A stretch of DNA of 64,000 bases from Desulfotignum sp032250905. Its GTDB lineage: Bacteria; Desulfobacterota; Desulfobacteria; Desulfobacterales; Desulfobacteraceae. Below are positions 50,152 through 59,710 of this stretch, in pieces. A model generated the notes under the pieces. That model did not search any database. It was given only the letters and a program-made list of their open reading frames with translations, and was not told the origin of the DNA. The translations under genes and the position numbers were made by a program. Each line of letters begins with the position of its first letter. Position 1 is the stretch's first letter. Where the stretch lies: the NCBI GenBank assembly GCA_032250905.1, contig JAVVEQ010000004.1, forward strand, positions 1-64,000. The letters run 5' to 3'.

Positions 50152-51309
50152 ATGCTTGAGATAGCTGTCAAAGGAAGTAAAAAATACTGGTTGTGGATCA
50201 TCTTTCTGCTGATCGTGATCGGAATTGGCAAAATCGCCTACCTGGATCAGTTCTTCAACGGCCTGATGATCACGGGCATGAGCCGGGATGTGTCCTGGGG
50301 ATTTTATATTGCCAACTTCACCTTTCTGGTGGGGGTGGCCGCCGGGGGGGTCATGGTGGTCATTCCCTATTACCTGCACGATTATGAAAAATTCCACCGG
50401 ATCACCATCCTGGGTGAATTTCTGGCTGTTGCCAGTCTGGTCATGTGCCTTTTGTTCATCATCGTTGACCTGGGCCAGCCGGTACGTATGCTCAATGTGC
50501 TGCTGTATCCGTCTCCGAGATCCATGCTGTTTTATGACATGATCGTTCTGAACGGGTACCTGTTTCTAAACATTGTCATCGGCTGGAAAGTGCTGGAAGC
50601 GGAACGGAACCAGGTTAAACCCCCGGAATGGACCAAACCACTCATTTACCTGTCCATTCCCTTTGCCATTGGAATTCACACGGTCACCGCCTATCTGTAC
50701 TGCGGTCTGCCTGGCAGGGGATTCTGGCTGACCGCCATTCTGGCACCGCGGTTTCTGGCCTCCGCGTTTGCTGCAGGCCCGGCGTTTCTGATAATCCTCT
50801 GCTATATTATCAGAAAATTCACCAAATTCGATCCAGGCTGGGAAGCCATGCAGACCCTGTCCAAAATTGTCTGCTATGCCATTATCGCCAACCTTTTCTT
50901 CTTTTTGTGCGAAGTGTTTGTGGTATATTATTCAGGTATTCCCAGCCATAAAACCCATCTTCAGTATCTGCTGTTCGGATACCACGGATATAATGCCCTG
51001 GTGCCCTGGATGTGGAGCGGATTCATTCTGATGGGTGTCGGTGCCATCATGCTGGTGATTCCAAAACTCAGAAGCAATTATGTGCTGCTGCCGGTCGCCT
51101 GTGCCATGATTTTTATCGGGGCCTGGATTGACAAGGGCCTGGGCATGATCTCGGGCGGGTTTGTTCCCTCTCCCCTGCATCATGTGACAGAATACGCGCC
51201 CACCGGACAGGAAATTGTTATTACCCTGGGAGTCTATGCCGCCGGTTTTCTGGTACTGACCATCCTGTACAAACTGGCCACCACGGTCAAGGAAGAAGTG
51301 AACGGTTGA
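50152..51309 (+). CDS. dsrP: DsrP, NrfD-like membrane subunit
   Basis: Polytopic quinone-interacting subunit of the NrfD/PsrC family, 385 residues and about ten hydrophobic segments. Recognisable parts are SWGFYIANFTFLVGVAAGGV near the start, VDLGQPVRMLNVLLYPSPRSMLFYDM, and GIHTVTAYLYCGLPGRGFW. It forms the second membrane module together with DsrO and DsrJ. GAGAGG precedes the ATG. A terminator lies 58 bases after the stop and closes the operon. Confidence 0.95.
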   Translation: MLEIAVKGSKKYWLWIIFLLIVIGIGKIAYLDQFFNGLMITGMSRDVSWGFYIANFTFLVGVAAGGVMVVIPYYLHDYEKFHRITILGEFLAVASLVMCLLFIIVDLGQPVRMLNVLLYPSPRSMLFYDMIVLNGYLFLNIVIGWKVLEAERNQVKPPEWTKPLIYLSIPFAIGIHTVTAYLYCGLPGRGFWLTAILAPRFLASAFAAGPAFLIILCYIIRKFTKFDPGWEAMQTLSKIVCYAIIANLFFFLCEVFVVYYSGIPSHKTHLQYLLFGYHGYNALVPWMWSGFILMGVGAIMLVIPKLRSNYVLLPVACAMIFIGAWIDKGLGMISGGFVPSPLHHVTEYAPTGQEIVITLGVYAAGFLVLTILYKLATTVKEEVNG

Positions 51310-51366
51310 TGTGCTGACACCGGTTGACGACTTAACCGCCAACAAACCCAAACGCCTGAAGCCTGC

Positions 51367-51400
51367 AACAGGGGAGCGCCGCAACGGCCTCCCCTGTTTA
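51367..51400 (+). terminator. Terminator after dsrP
   Basis: AACAGGGGAG (51367-51376) pairs with CTCCCCTGTT (51389-51398); inner bases GCC/GGC extend the stem. TTTAATTT follows. It sits between dsrP and the next gene, which therefore probably has a separate or read-through promoter. Confidence 0.8.
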
Positions 51401-51422
51401 ATTTCAACTGGCAGAAAACTGA

Positions 51423-53090
51423 ATGCACCGGTTTAAAAACAATGGACTTTCGGATTCAGAAGATTTTTTTCTGGAAACCCTGAAAAACCGATTTCTGTCG
51501 GCCATTTTCCGTAAAGATCCAAAACACGCACGCACCATCTATCTGCAAATTTTAGATCATGCCAGACGTTGCATGCCGGATCCCGGAGAAACCCGGGAAA
51601 AAATCCTGCGCCAGATTCAGACCGCATTTCTTCGTTTTCAAGAGAGTATCGCTTCCCCTTCTGTCAACCTGTCCGAACCATTTCAGGAACTGAAAGCATT
51701 GCTGTCCAACCTGGTAAAAACCCGCCGGACCCGTGTCTGTCATATCGATTTTGAAACATGGCGGGCCCGGACGAACCTGCACGCCTGGCAAATGGATCGG
51801 GTTTTCGAAAACGCCATCACTATACAGCTGACATCCGGGTGTTCCCATTTCTGCCGGCGCTGCAACGAATGGGCATTGCCCGGCATCCGGTCCCATTTTT
51901 CATATCCGGCGGCCCGAAAGATCCTGGACAGGCTCATTGCATCCTGCAACACCGACCCTGCCCTGTATGGGGCATCCGATCCCCTGGACTGGGAAGACGG
52001 TCCTTATTCCCTGGCCGATCTTCTGATTCCCCTGGCCGGTCAAACACAATTCAGTCTTCTCACCAAGGTGCCCCGGAGAAAAACCCGAGAGCTGCTTCGC
52101 CTGATCCAACAAAATATTCCGCTTTCCGTGAGTGTTACAGACAGAAACCGGAACCGGATTACCGCTCTGGAAGCATCTGCCGGCATTGAGATGCAAAAAC
52201 AGCATGACTCCAATGACCTTATGATTGCCGCAGGCCTGGATGAAGATTTCATCCATATCAAATCCTCCATCACCGATGCCTACGGAACGGAAATCACGCC
52301 GGAAGGGATATTTATCATCATTCCCACCTTCACCAGTGCCTTGTATCCCATGGGTCATAAAAAGCTGCCGGTCACCCGGAAAACCGTTGTATTTCCGATA
52401 AAACAAATCGGACGCCAGGCATTGCTGGTGGATTATTTCAAACCCCTGGAAGTGGTGGGCAAACAAAACAGACCGTTTTACCTCTCCACCCTGCTGGACG
52501 TTCAGGTCGAAACCCTTCTGCTGGATAACGGGTCCATGGATCTGTCCCCTCCTGGGATGCGGAATTTAAAAGAATTTTTCACTATCTTCGAAGAACCGGC
52601 CCGCCGGCGCCGGGAAAAGATGACCCCATCGGTCCTTAGAGGATTGAAAAAACAGTTTATTCCGGCAGGTCCATACCACCGCTTAAGTATTGGCCAGAAA
52701 CAGGAATACCGGCGAAAAAAAAGGGTTCATCTGGATTTTTGCAACAGACAGGTGGTGCTTCAGTCCCGGATGTATGCGACATCTTTTTTCTTTGACGCCG
52801 TCACGGCCTATCTGTCCGGTCATGAGGACCAAAAAGAAATCATCGCCCGGCTGATCCGTGCGGAGGCAGGGCACCTGGAATCCCGGTATGGCGGCATTGC
52901 CTGCACCACAGGCCCCGAAAAAATGTTGTCCAGCTCAGAGAGCAAGTTCTTTGACGTTTTCCGGTATTACGTGACCGCTCTGGTTTTCGACCGGCACACC
53001 CCCGCTGTTGACCGGTTCATTCAAACATATCCGGCCATGTATGACTCCGTGCTGGATCGATTTGTCAAATCCCCTCCCGGCACCCCATGA
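51423..53090 (+). CDS. Radical SAM-like protein of unknown function
   Basis: A 555-residue protein with a helical N-terminal part of about 130 residues, then SGCSHFCRRCNEWALPG with cysteines 140, 144 and 147 in CX3CX2C spacing, the rSAM cluster motif. The following region (SLLTKVPRRKTRELLRLIQ, and SVSVTDRNRNRI) resembles barrel strands, but the chain then holds long stretches I cannot place. No auxiliary cysteine cluster is obvious. It lies directly after the dsr terminator on the same strand, and its stop touches the stop of the convergent dppF-type gene with no gap. A product or substrate cannot be named. Confidence 0.68.
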   Translation: MHRFKNNGLSDSEDFFLETLKNRFLSAIFRKDPKHARTIYLQILDHARRCMPDPGETREKILRQIQTAFLRFQESIASPSVNLSEPFQELKALLSNLVKTRRTRVCHIDFETWRARTNLHAWQMDRVFENAITIQLTSGCSHFCRRCNEWALPGIRSHFSYPAARKILDRLIASCNTDPALYGASDPLDWEDGPYSLADLLIPLAGQTQFSLLTKVPRRKTRELLRLIQQNIPLSVSVTDRNRNRITALEASAGIEMQKQHDSNDLMIAAGLDEDFIHIKSSITDAYGTEITPEGIFIIIPTFTSALYPMGHKKLPVTRKTVVFPIKQIGRQALLVDYFKPLEVVGKQNRPFYLSTLLDVQVETLLLDNGSMDLSPPGMRNLKEFFTIFEEPARRRREKMTPSVLRGLKKQFIPAGPYHRLSIGQKQEYRRKKRVHLDFCNRQVVLQSRMYATSFFFDAVTAYLSGHEDQKEIIARLIRAEAGHLESRYGGIACTTGPEKMLSSSESKFFDVFRYYVTALVFDRHTPAVDRFIQTYPAMYDSVLDRFVKSPPGTP

Positions 53091-53915
53091 TCACCGGCTG
53101 TATTTGAATCCGGGCTGCACCTTGATCAGTTTTTTGGTATACGGGTGTTCCGGGTGCCGGATAATGTTTTCCGCGGTGTTCACCTCCACGATATGCCCTT
53201 CATGAATGACGGCGATCCGGTCACACATATATCTGGCAGCGGCCAGGTTGTGGGTGATGAACAAAATGGTCATGCCAAAGGCCGACTTGATCTCTTCAAG
53301 CAGCCTGAACAGCTGAATGGCTATGGTGGCATCCAGCATGGAGGTGGGTTCATCCGCCACAATGAAGTGGGGCTCCATTACAATGGCCCGGGCAATAGCC
53401 ACCCGCTGCCGCTGTCCCCCGGACAGCTGATGCGGATATCGCTGGCAGAACGCTTCCCCCGGAGAGAGTCCCACAGTATCCAGGGTGTGAACCACCTTTT
53501 CCATGCGGGTGACAGGGGTACCGATCTTCTGAACCATCAACGGTTCCAGCACAGTTTCAGCAATGGACAGATGCGGGTTCAGGCTCTGGTATGGATCCTG
53601 AAAAATCATCTGGACCTTTGACCGGTAAGCCTTTAACCGGGGTCCTTTCAGCTGATTGATCGGCGCTTTATCGAAAAATATCTCTCCAGCCGTGGGAGAC
53701 TCCAGCTTTACCAGAAGCCGTCCAGCTGTGGTTTTACCACTGCCGCTCTGACCCACCAGTCCGAAAATTTCTCCCTGCTCGATGCCCAGATCAATGCTGT
53801 TTAGCGCCAGCACCGTTTGAGAAGGTCGAGCAAAAAATCTCTTCCGGGACATATATGCTTTGGTCACCTGTTTCATTTCAACCAGAAGCCGGGTTCTGGC
53901 ATCAGCTTTTTCCAT
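53091..53915 (-). CDS. dppF: Peptide ABC transporter ATPase, DppF/OppF type
   Basis: Cytoplasmic ATPase that powers a peptide importer with the neighbouring DppD-type partner. It has 274 residues. Walker A is GQSGSGKTT, the Q loop is MIFQDPYQSLNP, the signature LSGGQRQR, Walker B with FIVADEPTSMLD, and the switch histidine in FITHN. The C-terminal oligopeptide/HPY extension is short (HPEHPYTKKL then 10 residues). GGAGGGGG before the ATG overlaps the end of dppD. Last gene of the operon. The substrate class is inferred from family. Confidence 0.88.
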   Translation of the reverse strand: MEKADARTRLLVEMKQVTKAYMSRKRFFARPSQTVLALNSIDLGIEQGEIFGLVGQSGSGKTTAGRLLVKLESPTAGEIFFDKAPINQLKGPRLKAYRSKVQMIFQDPYQSLNPHLSIAETVLEPLMVQKIGTPVTRMEKVVHTLDTVGLSPGEAFCQRYPHQLSGGQRQRVAIARAIVMEPHFIVADEPTSMLDATIAIQLFRLLEEIKSAFGMTILFITHNLAAARYMCDRIAVIHEGHIVEVNTAENIIRHPEHPYTKKLIKVQPGFKYSR

Positions 53916-54885
53916 GCCCCCTCCTGATCATTTCCGGGTTACAGCAGAAGGCTTTGTGCGTGGGAGAAATGTCTATCCAGTCAGGTGAGCTGTGAGCACA
54001 TTTTTTATTACAGGCAGCGCAGCTGGAGGAAAACCGGCATTCTCCGTCATCACTCAACTGGTCCGGGGTTTCCTTCATGTCCGGCACCTGGATATCGTTA
54101 AGATTATCCAGTGACAGATAAGATCCGAGCAAGGTCCGGGTATAGGGATGCCGGGGGGATTTGAACACCTCTTTTCTGGTGCCGGTTTCAACGATCTGGC
54201 CCGCATACATCACACAGATCTGTTCACAGACCGAAGCCACCACGGCAATGTCATGGGAAATAAAAATCAGGCCGGTCCGGGTTTTTTGCTGCACCGTTTT
54301 GATCTCCCTGAGTATCTGGTCCTGAACAATCACATCCAGGGCGGTGGTGGGTTCATCCGCAATGATCAGGGCCGGATTGCAGGCCAGAGCCATGGCGATG
54401 ACGGCCCGCTGTTTCATGCCGCCGGAATATTCATGGGGATAATTCTTCATGCGTCCAATCGGAATGTCCACCAGATCGAACAATTCTTTCATCCGGTCTG
54501 TCAGATCGGAATCTGAGATATCCGGCTGATGAGTGACAATCGCTTCTTTGACCTGTTCATCCACCGGGAACACCGGGTTCAGGGCATTCATGGCCGCCTG
54601 AAAAATCATGGCAATTTTCGCACCCCGTACCTGTTGCCACTCTATTTCCGTCAGTGACACCAGATCCCTGTCCTGAAAACGAATATGTCCCCCCAAAATC
54701 TCGGCGTTGTCCGGCAACAGTCCCATCAATGCCATGCCGATGGTGGTTTTCCCGCACCCGGATTCTCCCACAAAACCTAAAGAGCCCCCTTTTTCAAGAC
54801 GAAAACTGATCTTGTCCACGGCCCTGAGCAGTCCCTTTTTGGTCTGATATCCGATGGTCAGATTGTCTACCGACAGCAATGACAT
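53902..54885 (-). CDS. dppD: Peptide ABC transporter ATPase, DppD/OppD type
   Basis: Second ATPase of the importer, 327 residues. Walker A is GESGCGKTT, the signature YSGGMKQR, Walker B LIIADEPTTALD and the switch FISHD. The C-terminus after HPYTRTLLGSYL carries several cysteines (CRFSSSCAACNKKC, FCCNPE), the cysteine-rich tail that in some DppD/OppD proteins binds an iron-sulfur cluster. It starts 2 bases from the dppC-type stop and overlaps the dppF-type start by 14 nt, so the pair is translated together. Confidence 0.9.
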   Translation of the reverse strand: MSLLSVDNLTIGYQTKKGLLRAVDKISFRLEKGGSLGFVGESGCGKTTIGMALMGLLPDNAEILGGHIRFQDRDLVSLTEIEWQQVRGAKIAMIFQAAMNALNPVFPVDEQVKEAIVTHQPDISDSDLTDRMKELFDLVDIPIGRMKNYPHEYSGGMKQRAVIAMALACNPALIIADEPTTALDVIVQDQILREIKTVQQKTRTGLIFISHDIAVVASVCEQICVMYAGQIVETGTRKEVFKSPRHPYTRTLLGSYLSLDNLNDIQVPDMKETPDQLSDDGECRFSSSCAACNKKCAHSSPDWIDISPTHKAFCCNPEMIRRGHGKS

Positions 54886-54886
54886 G

Positions 54887-55789
54887 TTATTCAGCCTGTC
54901 CCTCCTTTCTCAGACGGGGATCCAGCACCTCGTCCATAGCCCTTCCTAACATGTAAAACGCCAGGGTCAAAAGCGAGATGCAAAGACCCGGCGGGATCAG
55001 CCAGTAAGGCGCCTGAAACATATGCCCGGACTTCCACACCCACTGGAGCATCATACCCCAGCTCACCTGGCTGGGGTCACCGAATCCCAGAAAGGACAGG
55101 GCCGCTTCCACCAGTATGGCGGACGTCACCCGAAAAGTCATGTACAGAAAAGCCAGGGGCAGGACATTGGGCATAATGTGCCGCAGCACAATCCGGATAT
55201 GAGACGCCCCGGCAACCCGGGACGCTTCGATAAACGGCCGGTGCTTCAATGACAGGGTCTGTGAACGGATGACCCGGGAAACAGCCGGCCAGCGCATGAT
55301 GGCAATAATAAACACAATGATCCAGATATTGAACTGACCGAACAGTGAGGCTAAAATCAGCAGAATCACCAAAGAGGGCAGTACCATGATGATATCGGCG
55401 ATGCGCATGAGAAAGGCATCAACAAGCCCCCCGGCATATCCGGCGATCATGCCGATGAGCGTACCGATAACAATACTGAAAAATGCGGAGGACAGTCCCA
55501 CAATAAACGCCACTTTGGCCCCTTCAAGCAGCTGAGCCAGAATATCTCTTCCTACGTTGTCCGTGCCCAGCCAGTGGGTGAAGCTGGGGCCGGTGGACAG
55601 CTTGATGTCCGGATCAATGCCGGTCATGGGATCATACATGGGATCAATGAGTGGAACCAAAAAAGACGCAACCGCCATGATCATGAATACGCCCAGTATA
55701 ATCACACCGGTTTTTCCCAGAGGATTTCGAATGAAAATCTGCCATCCTTTGTAAAACCGGGACACAAAATATTTGTTCAGCACAGACAT
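54887..55789 (-). CDS. dppC: Peptide ABC transporter permease, DppC type
   Basis: Inner-membrane permease of 300 residues with about six helices. It has an N-terminal extension, then a helix (TGVIILGVFMIMAVASFLVP) and the periplasmic loop DPMTGIDPDIKLSTGPSFTHWLGTDNVGRD, typical of DppC proteins. The cytoplasmic EAA loop is recognisable as EASRVAGASHIRIVLRHIMPN. It lies between the DppB- and DppD-type genes with gaps of 9 and 1 bases. Confidence 0.9.
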   Translation of the reverse strand: MSVLNKYFVSRFYKGWQIFIRNPLGKTGVIILGVFMIMAVASFLVPLIDPMYDPMTGIDPDIKLSTGPSFTHWLGTDNVGRDILAQLLEGAKVAFIVGLSSAFFSIVIGTLIGMIAGYAGGLVDAFLMRIADIIMVLPSLVILLILASLFGQFNIWIIVFIIAIMRWPAVSRVIRSQTLSLKHRPFIEASRVAGASHIRIVLRHIMPNVLPLAFLYMTFRVTSAILVEAALSFLGFGDPSQVSWGMMLQWVWKSGHMFQAPYWLIPPGLCISLLTLAFYMLGRAMDEVLDPRLRKEGQAE

Positions 55790-55798
55790 ATCCTTTGG

Positions 55799-56773
55799 CT
55801 AATACGTAATCCGGGGATCCAGCCAGGCATACAGCAGGTCCACAATCAGGTTGGCGCAAAGCACCACCAGTGCGATGAGCAGAAAACAGGCCTGGGCCAG
55901 GGGATAATCATTGTTGCTGACTGCAAATATCAATTCCCGCCCGATGCCGGGCCAGGTAAAGATCTGTTCGGTCAATGCGCCGCCGTTGATCGAAAACGCC
56001 AGGGACAGGCCCACCGAGGTGATCACGGGCAGTGCCGCATTCCTTGCCGCATGTTTGTTTCGGATCACTTTTTCGCTCAATCCCTTGGCCCGGGCCGTCA
56101 GAATATAATCCTCCCTGAGAACCGACAGCATGGATGAACGCATCAGCAGCAGGTATGATCCCAGATTGATGACAAACAGTGTCATAAGGGGCAGCATCAA
56201 ATGATGCAGCACGTCCAGAATCCGGACAATCAAAGGTGCATTGGATATCCACAGCGCCGGAGACAACACCCCGCCCAGGGGAAACAGTCCCAGTTTAAAC
56301 CCCAGAATCCAGAGCAGCAGCAGAGCGAACCACGGAATGAACAGGGTATAACAGACCAGGGCGGATATGGACATGACATTGTCCAGTCGGGAACCTTTGT
56401 GCCAGGCCGCGATTTTACCGAGAAACACCCCGACCACCGCGGCCAGAAACGTGGACGTAGTAAACAGAAGGATGGTCCATTTGAGCTTGTCCACAATGAT
56501 ATTTGCCACCGGTTCCCCGTAATGAAAGGACACCCCGAAATGACCTGTGAAAAAATTTTTCACGTAAATCAGATACTGCTCCCACATGGGTCGATCCAGT
56601 CCCATCTGTTGAATCAGGTGGGCCATGTCTTCAGGCGTGAGCATGGGGTCCACCATTTTGGATATGGGATCCCCCGGTGACAGCCGGAAAAGAAAAAACA
56701 ATGCCGTGAGAATCACAAAAAAAATGACACCGACTTCCACCAGCTTCAACAGGATATAACCGGGTTTTGCCAT
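55799..56773 (-). CDS. dppB: Peptide ABC transporter permease, DppB type
   Basis: Inner-membrane permease of 324 residues. The first helix (LVEVGVIFFVILTALFFLFRLSPGDP) with the SPGDP end is the family hallmark. The periplasmic part MGLDRPMWEQYLIYVKNFFTGHFGVSFHYGEPV follows, and the EAA-type loop ARAKGLSEKVIRNKHAARNAALPVI lies near the C-terminus. It pairs with DppC. It begins 27 bases after the substrate-binding protein gene. Confidence 0.9.
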   Translation of the reverse strand: MAKPGYILLKLVEVGVIFFVILTALFFLFRLSPGDPISKMVDPMLTPEDMAHLIQQMGLDRPMWEQYLIYVKNFFTGHFGVSFHYGEPVANIIVDKLKWTILLFTTSTFLAAVVGVFLGKIAAWHKGSRLDNVMSISALVCYTLFIPWFALLLLWILGFKLGLFPLGGVLSPALWISNAPLIVRILDVLHHLMLPLMTLFVINLGSYLLLMRSSMLSVLREDYILTARAKGLSEKVIRNKHAARNAALPVITSVGLSLAFSINGGALTEQIFTWPGIGRELIFAVSNNDYPLAQACFLLIALVVLCANLIVDLLYAWLDPRITY

Positions 56774-56800
56774 GCTATCTCAACCGCTTCCTTCGTTCCC

Positions 56801-58564
56801 TTAATCCACGGGTTTAACCATGCACAGAGACCAGATATTGCCGATGCCGTCCACCCGTTCCACCCAGCCGGCGAACCGTTTGTTCACAGTCGCCTCGATG
56901 ATATGAGGATTGTACAGCGGATAATAGGGAATATCTTCCAGAATCATGGCCTGCATATCGAAAATCATCTGCCGGCGGACCTGAAGATCCACGGTCGACT
57001 TCTGTTTCTCCGCCAGTTTGTCAAACTCCGGATTCCGATATCCGCTCATGTTCCAGTCCCTGGGGTTGTCGTTTTTCGATGAAAAAAAAGAAGCCAGGTA
57101 ACCTGGATCCAGATCCAGTTTTCCATATCCGAGCACAAACGCATCAAAATCATGTTTACCCTTCACTGTTTCCAGCAGGGAATTGAATGCCATGGGTCTG
57201 GCAAACGCCGGCATGCCCAGCAGCCTGAGCCATTCCTGAATCATGGTGCCGGCAAAGGCCCTTTTGGGATCATAATCGGCCGGCGGTGTCAAAATGACAA
57301 ATTTTTCCATTTTTTCCCCGGAAGGCAGACGAATGTCCGAGGGCTTTGTCAGTGTGCCGTCAGATGCCACCGGAGGGGTTTCCCAGGAATATCCGGCATC
57401 CACAAGCATCTGCCAGGCGGCTTTGATGCGGGTTTTCTGATCCATGCCCTCCCCGTACTTTCTCACGTCCTGATTGTGCCAGAAACGGTTTCCCGCCGGC
57501 ACGATGGAATGCATGGGATTGCCGTGATTCTGGAGAATCCGGTCCAGAATGAAGCCCTTGTCCACCACGGTGGCCACGGCCTGGCGCAGGGTCTTGTCAT
57601 TGAACGGTGATTTCCGCAGATTGAATCCCAGATAATAAAGTGCGCTTTTTTTATTGTAGTGCAGGTCAATGTCTGAATCTTTTTCCAGATCCTTGAGATA
57701 GCCGGGCTGAATATCCCACCAGTAGTAATCGATATCTCCTTTTTTCAGGGCCAGGATCGCCACGTCTGAAGTGCCGTAAATATTAAAAAGAATATGATCC
57801 ACATATGGCCCGAGTGTCAGGTTGCCGATAGTCTGGCCCAGTCCGAAAAAATGGGGATTTCTGATCATGTGAATGTAAGCGCCTTTCTGATATTCATGCA
57901 GCATGAATGGACCGGTACCCAGGGGGGTGTCCACCTGATAATCCTGCAGGAACCGCAGTGGCTTTTCCGTGGCCAGGGCCTCTTTGCATACCTGTTCCCA
58001 TTCTTTTTTTGAAACCATGGGTGCTGTCATGACCCGGGGCAGAAACACGGCGGAAGGTTCTTTCAAGTGGAAAACCACGGTATGATCATCGACGGCGACC
58101 ACATTTTCAATGACCTGCCAGTGACTGTAATACCTGGGAATTTTGAAGTCGGCGAACAGCTGCCGGGTGAACAGCACGTCTGCACTGGTAAAATCCGATC
58201 CATCCGACCATTTGGCCTCTCTGAGCCTGACGGTGTAAGTCAGTTCTTTTTCATTGAACACCGCATCTTCCTTTGCCAGCCAGGGGATCATTTCCAGGGT
58301 TTCGGGATGGCGGCGGAACAGCGGTTGATAAATCTGGGACAGAATGTTGCGAGAGTTGGCATCGGTTCCCAGCCATATATTCAATGACCGGGGTTCTTCC
58401 GGCAGTCCGATTTTCAAAAACGGGGGTTCTTTGGATCCACTGCATGAAAACAGACCGGCAACGATCAGCCCCAGCATGACAACCGCCCTCAAGACAGGAT
58501 AAATTCTGAATTCTCGGTTACGCAATTGTCTGAACGGGTTGGTTCTTTTTCCGATTTGCCCCAC
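56801..58564 (-). CDS. Peptide ABC transporter substrate-binding lipoprotein
   Basis: Extracytoplasmic solute-binding protein of the SBP_bac_5 family (DppA/OppA type). From a GTG at 58564, which follows GAGGAGA by about 7 bases, it has 587 residues. An N-terminal signal ends with the lipobox LFSC (Cys41), so it should be lipid-anchored. Domain markers are EPRSLNIWLGTDANSRNILSQIYQPLFRR and TVRLREAKWSDGSDFTSADVLFTRQ, typical of peptide binders. The longer frame from TTG at 58579 is less likely. The start overlaps the end of the ATP-grasp gene by 47 nt. Confidence 0.88.
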   Translation of the reverse strand: MGQIGKRTNPFRQLRNREFRIYPVLRAVVMLGLIVAGLFSCSGSKEPPFLKIGLPEEPRSLNIWLGTDANSRNILSQIYQPLFRRHPETLEMIPWLAKEDAVFNEKELTYTVRLREAKWSDGSDFTSADVLFTRQLFADFKIPRYYSHWQVIENVVAVDDHTVVFHLKEPSAVFLPRVMTAPMVSKKEWEQVCKEALATEKPLRFLQDYQVDTPLGTGPFMLHEYQKGAYIHMIRNPHFFGLGQTIGNLTLGPYVDHILFNIYGTSDVAILALKKGDIDYYWWDIQPGYLKDLEKDSDIDLHYNKKSALYYLGFNLRKSPFNDKTLRQAVATVVDKGFILDRILQNHGNPMHSIVPAGNRFWHNQDVRKYGEGMDQKTRIKAAWQMLVDAGYSWETPPVASDGTLTKPSDIRLPSGEKMEKFVILTPPADYDPKRAFAGTMIQEWLRLLGMPAFARPMAFNSLLETVKGKHDFDAFVLGYGKLDLDPGYLASFFSSKNDNPRDWNMSGYRNPEFDKLAEKQKSTVDLQVRRQMIFDMQAMILEDIPYYPLYNPHIIEATVNKRFAGWVERVDGIGNIWSLCMVKPVD

Positions 58565-59537
58565 TGATTTTCTCCTCAATAAAATTTACCACGTCTATTT
58601 CAAGTTTCTGATTGTTGAACCGGTTGATCCGGGGAATGCCTCCCGGGCTGATGCAGTTGATCTCAATCAGTTTTTCTCCAATGATATCGACACCCACAAA
58701 ATACAGGCCATCCTGTCTCAATTTGGATTTGATACGCCGGCAGACCGCCTCCTGGGCCGGGGTAATCTCATGTTTGAATGCCAGCCCACCGGCATGGACA
58801 TTGGTTCTGAAATCACCGGAAACCGATCTTCTTCCCATGGCCCCCAGAATCTCTCCGTCCAGCAGCAGTATTCTCACATCTCCCTGCTCCTTTACCTCCT
58901 GCAAGTATTCCTGAACCATGATGGGCTGGCGTTCCGGATACGGTTTTCCTGCCTTGACATAAAAATTGATCAGGGAATTGAGATTTTCCTGATCCTGATT
59001 GCTGACCTTGATCACACCATGACCCCCATGGCCATAAAGTGGTTTGATCACCATGGCGCCGCCAAAGTCGTCAATGATTTTTTTCAACCGGCTGGGGTCT
59101 CTGGACACATGGGTTTCAGGAATGATCTCCGGAAAATTCAGGATATACGCTTTGCTGGAGCAGTTGAGCTGCCCCAGAATGTTGTTCACCATAAACACGC
59201 GATCGCTCACCGGACCCAGAAATTCCAGGGCCTCATGATTGAGGGGGGGGTCTTTTCTCAGAAACAGGACATCCAGGTCAGTGACGGTTTCAAATATCAG
59301 TTCTTCCCGTTTCAGGCAGCAGATCAGGTCCGCCCAGTATTTTTGGAGTTCCTGGTCTCTGGGTACGGAGATATGGCGCATTCTGGCTACCACCTCGTTT
59401 TTGCGGACATAAATATCATGGGGTTCAAGAAAAAATACTTCATGCCCCCGTTGATTGCATTCATACATAATCTGGGCTGTGGTATCCCACACCGGATCAA
59501 TCTGCCGCAAATCATCCATCAAAAAAGCGATGTCCAT
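58518..59537 (-). CDS. gshB: Glutathione-synthase-like ATP-grasp ligase
   Basis: ATP-dependent ligase of 339 residues with the GshB layout: N-terminal domain beginning MDIAFLMDDLRQIDPVWDTTAQIM, the hinge DVLFLRKDPP, then an ATP-grasp domain with VIKPLYGHGGHGVIKV, MVQEYLQEV, GDVRILLLDGEILGAMGR and EINCISPGG. Glutathione synthase joins gamma-glutamylcysteine and glycine; no gshA is visible nearby. The end ISPGGIPRINRFN differs from the E. coli protein, so another peptide ligase role is possible. It is the first gene of an operon with a peptide importer. Confidence 0.82.
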   Translation of the reverse strand: MDIAFLMDDLRQIDPVWDTTAQIMYECNQRGHEVFFLEPHDIYVRKNEVVARMRHISVPRDQELQKYWADLICCLKREELIFETVTDLDVLFLRKDPPLNHEALEFLGPVSDRVFMVNNILGQLNCSSKAYILNFPEIIPETHVSRDPSRLKKIIDDFGGAMVIKPLYGHGGHGVIKVSNQDQENLNSLINFYVKAGKPYPERQPIMVQEYLQEVKEQGDVRILLLDGEILGAMGRRSVSGDFRTNVHAGGLAFKHEITPAQEAVCRRIKSKLRQDGLYFVGVDIIGEKLIEINCISPGGIPRINRFNNQKLEIDVVNFIEEKISGANRKKNQPVQTIA

Positions 59538-59599
59538 GATGTCTGTTCAACCCCTCCCCCTGCCTGAATTTCCCTGGCCATAAAAACAAGAATCTATCC

Positions 59600-59628
59600 T
59601 TTTTAGGACATGACGGCAAAATTGTCAA
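59600..59628 (-). promoter_or_regulatory. Promoter of the ATP-grasp/peptide transporter operon
   Basis: On the - strand TTGACA (59628-59623), 17 bases, TAAAAA (59605-59600). The gshB-like start lies about 65 bases downstream. The -35 overlaps the region used by the divergent gene. Confidence 0.5.
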
Positions 59629-59632
59629 ACCC

Positions 59633-59661
59633 TTACATTAATTTCCAGATTAGTGTATTCT
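59633..59661 (+). promoter_or_regulatory. Promoter of the radical SAM gene at 59.7 kb
   Basis: TTACAT (59633-59638), 17 bases, TATTCT (59656-59661). Transcription would begin near 59668, which excludes the TTG at 59663 as start and supports TTG 59711. It lies back to back with the divergent promoter at 59600-59628. Confidence 0.5.
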
Positions 59662-59710
59662 TTTGCATTCAACCTTTATCCGTTACCCCAAGAAACAAAG
59701 GATACCTATT

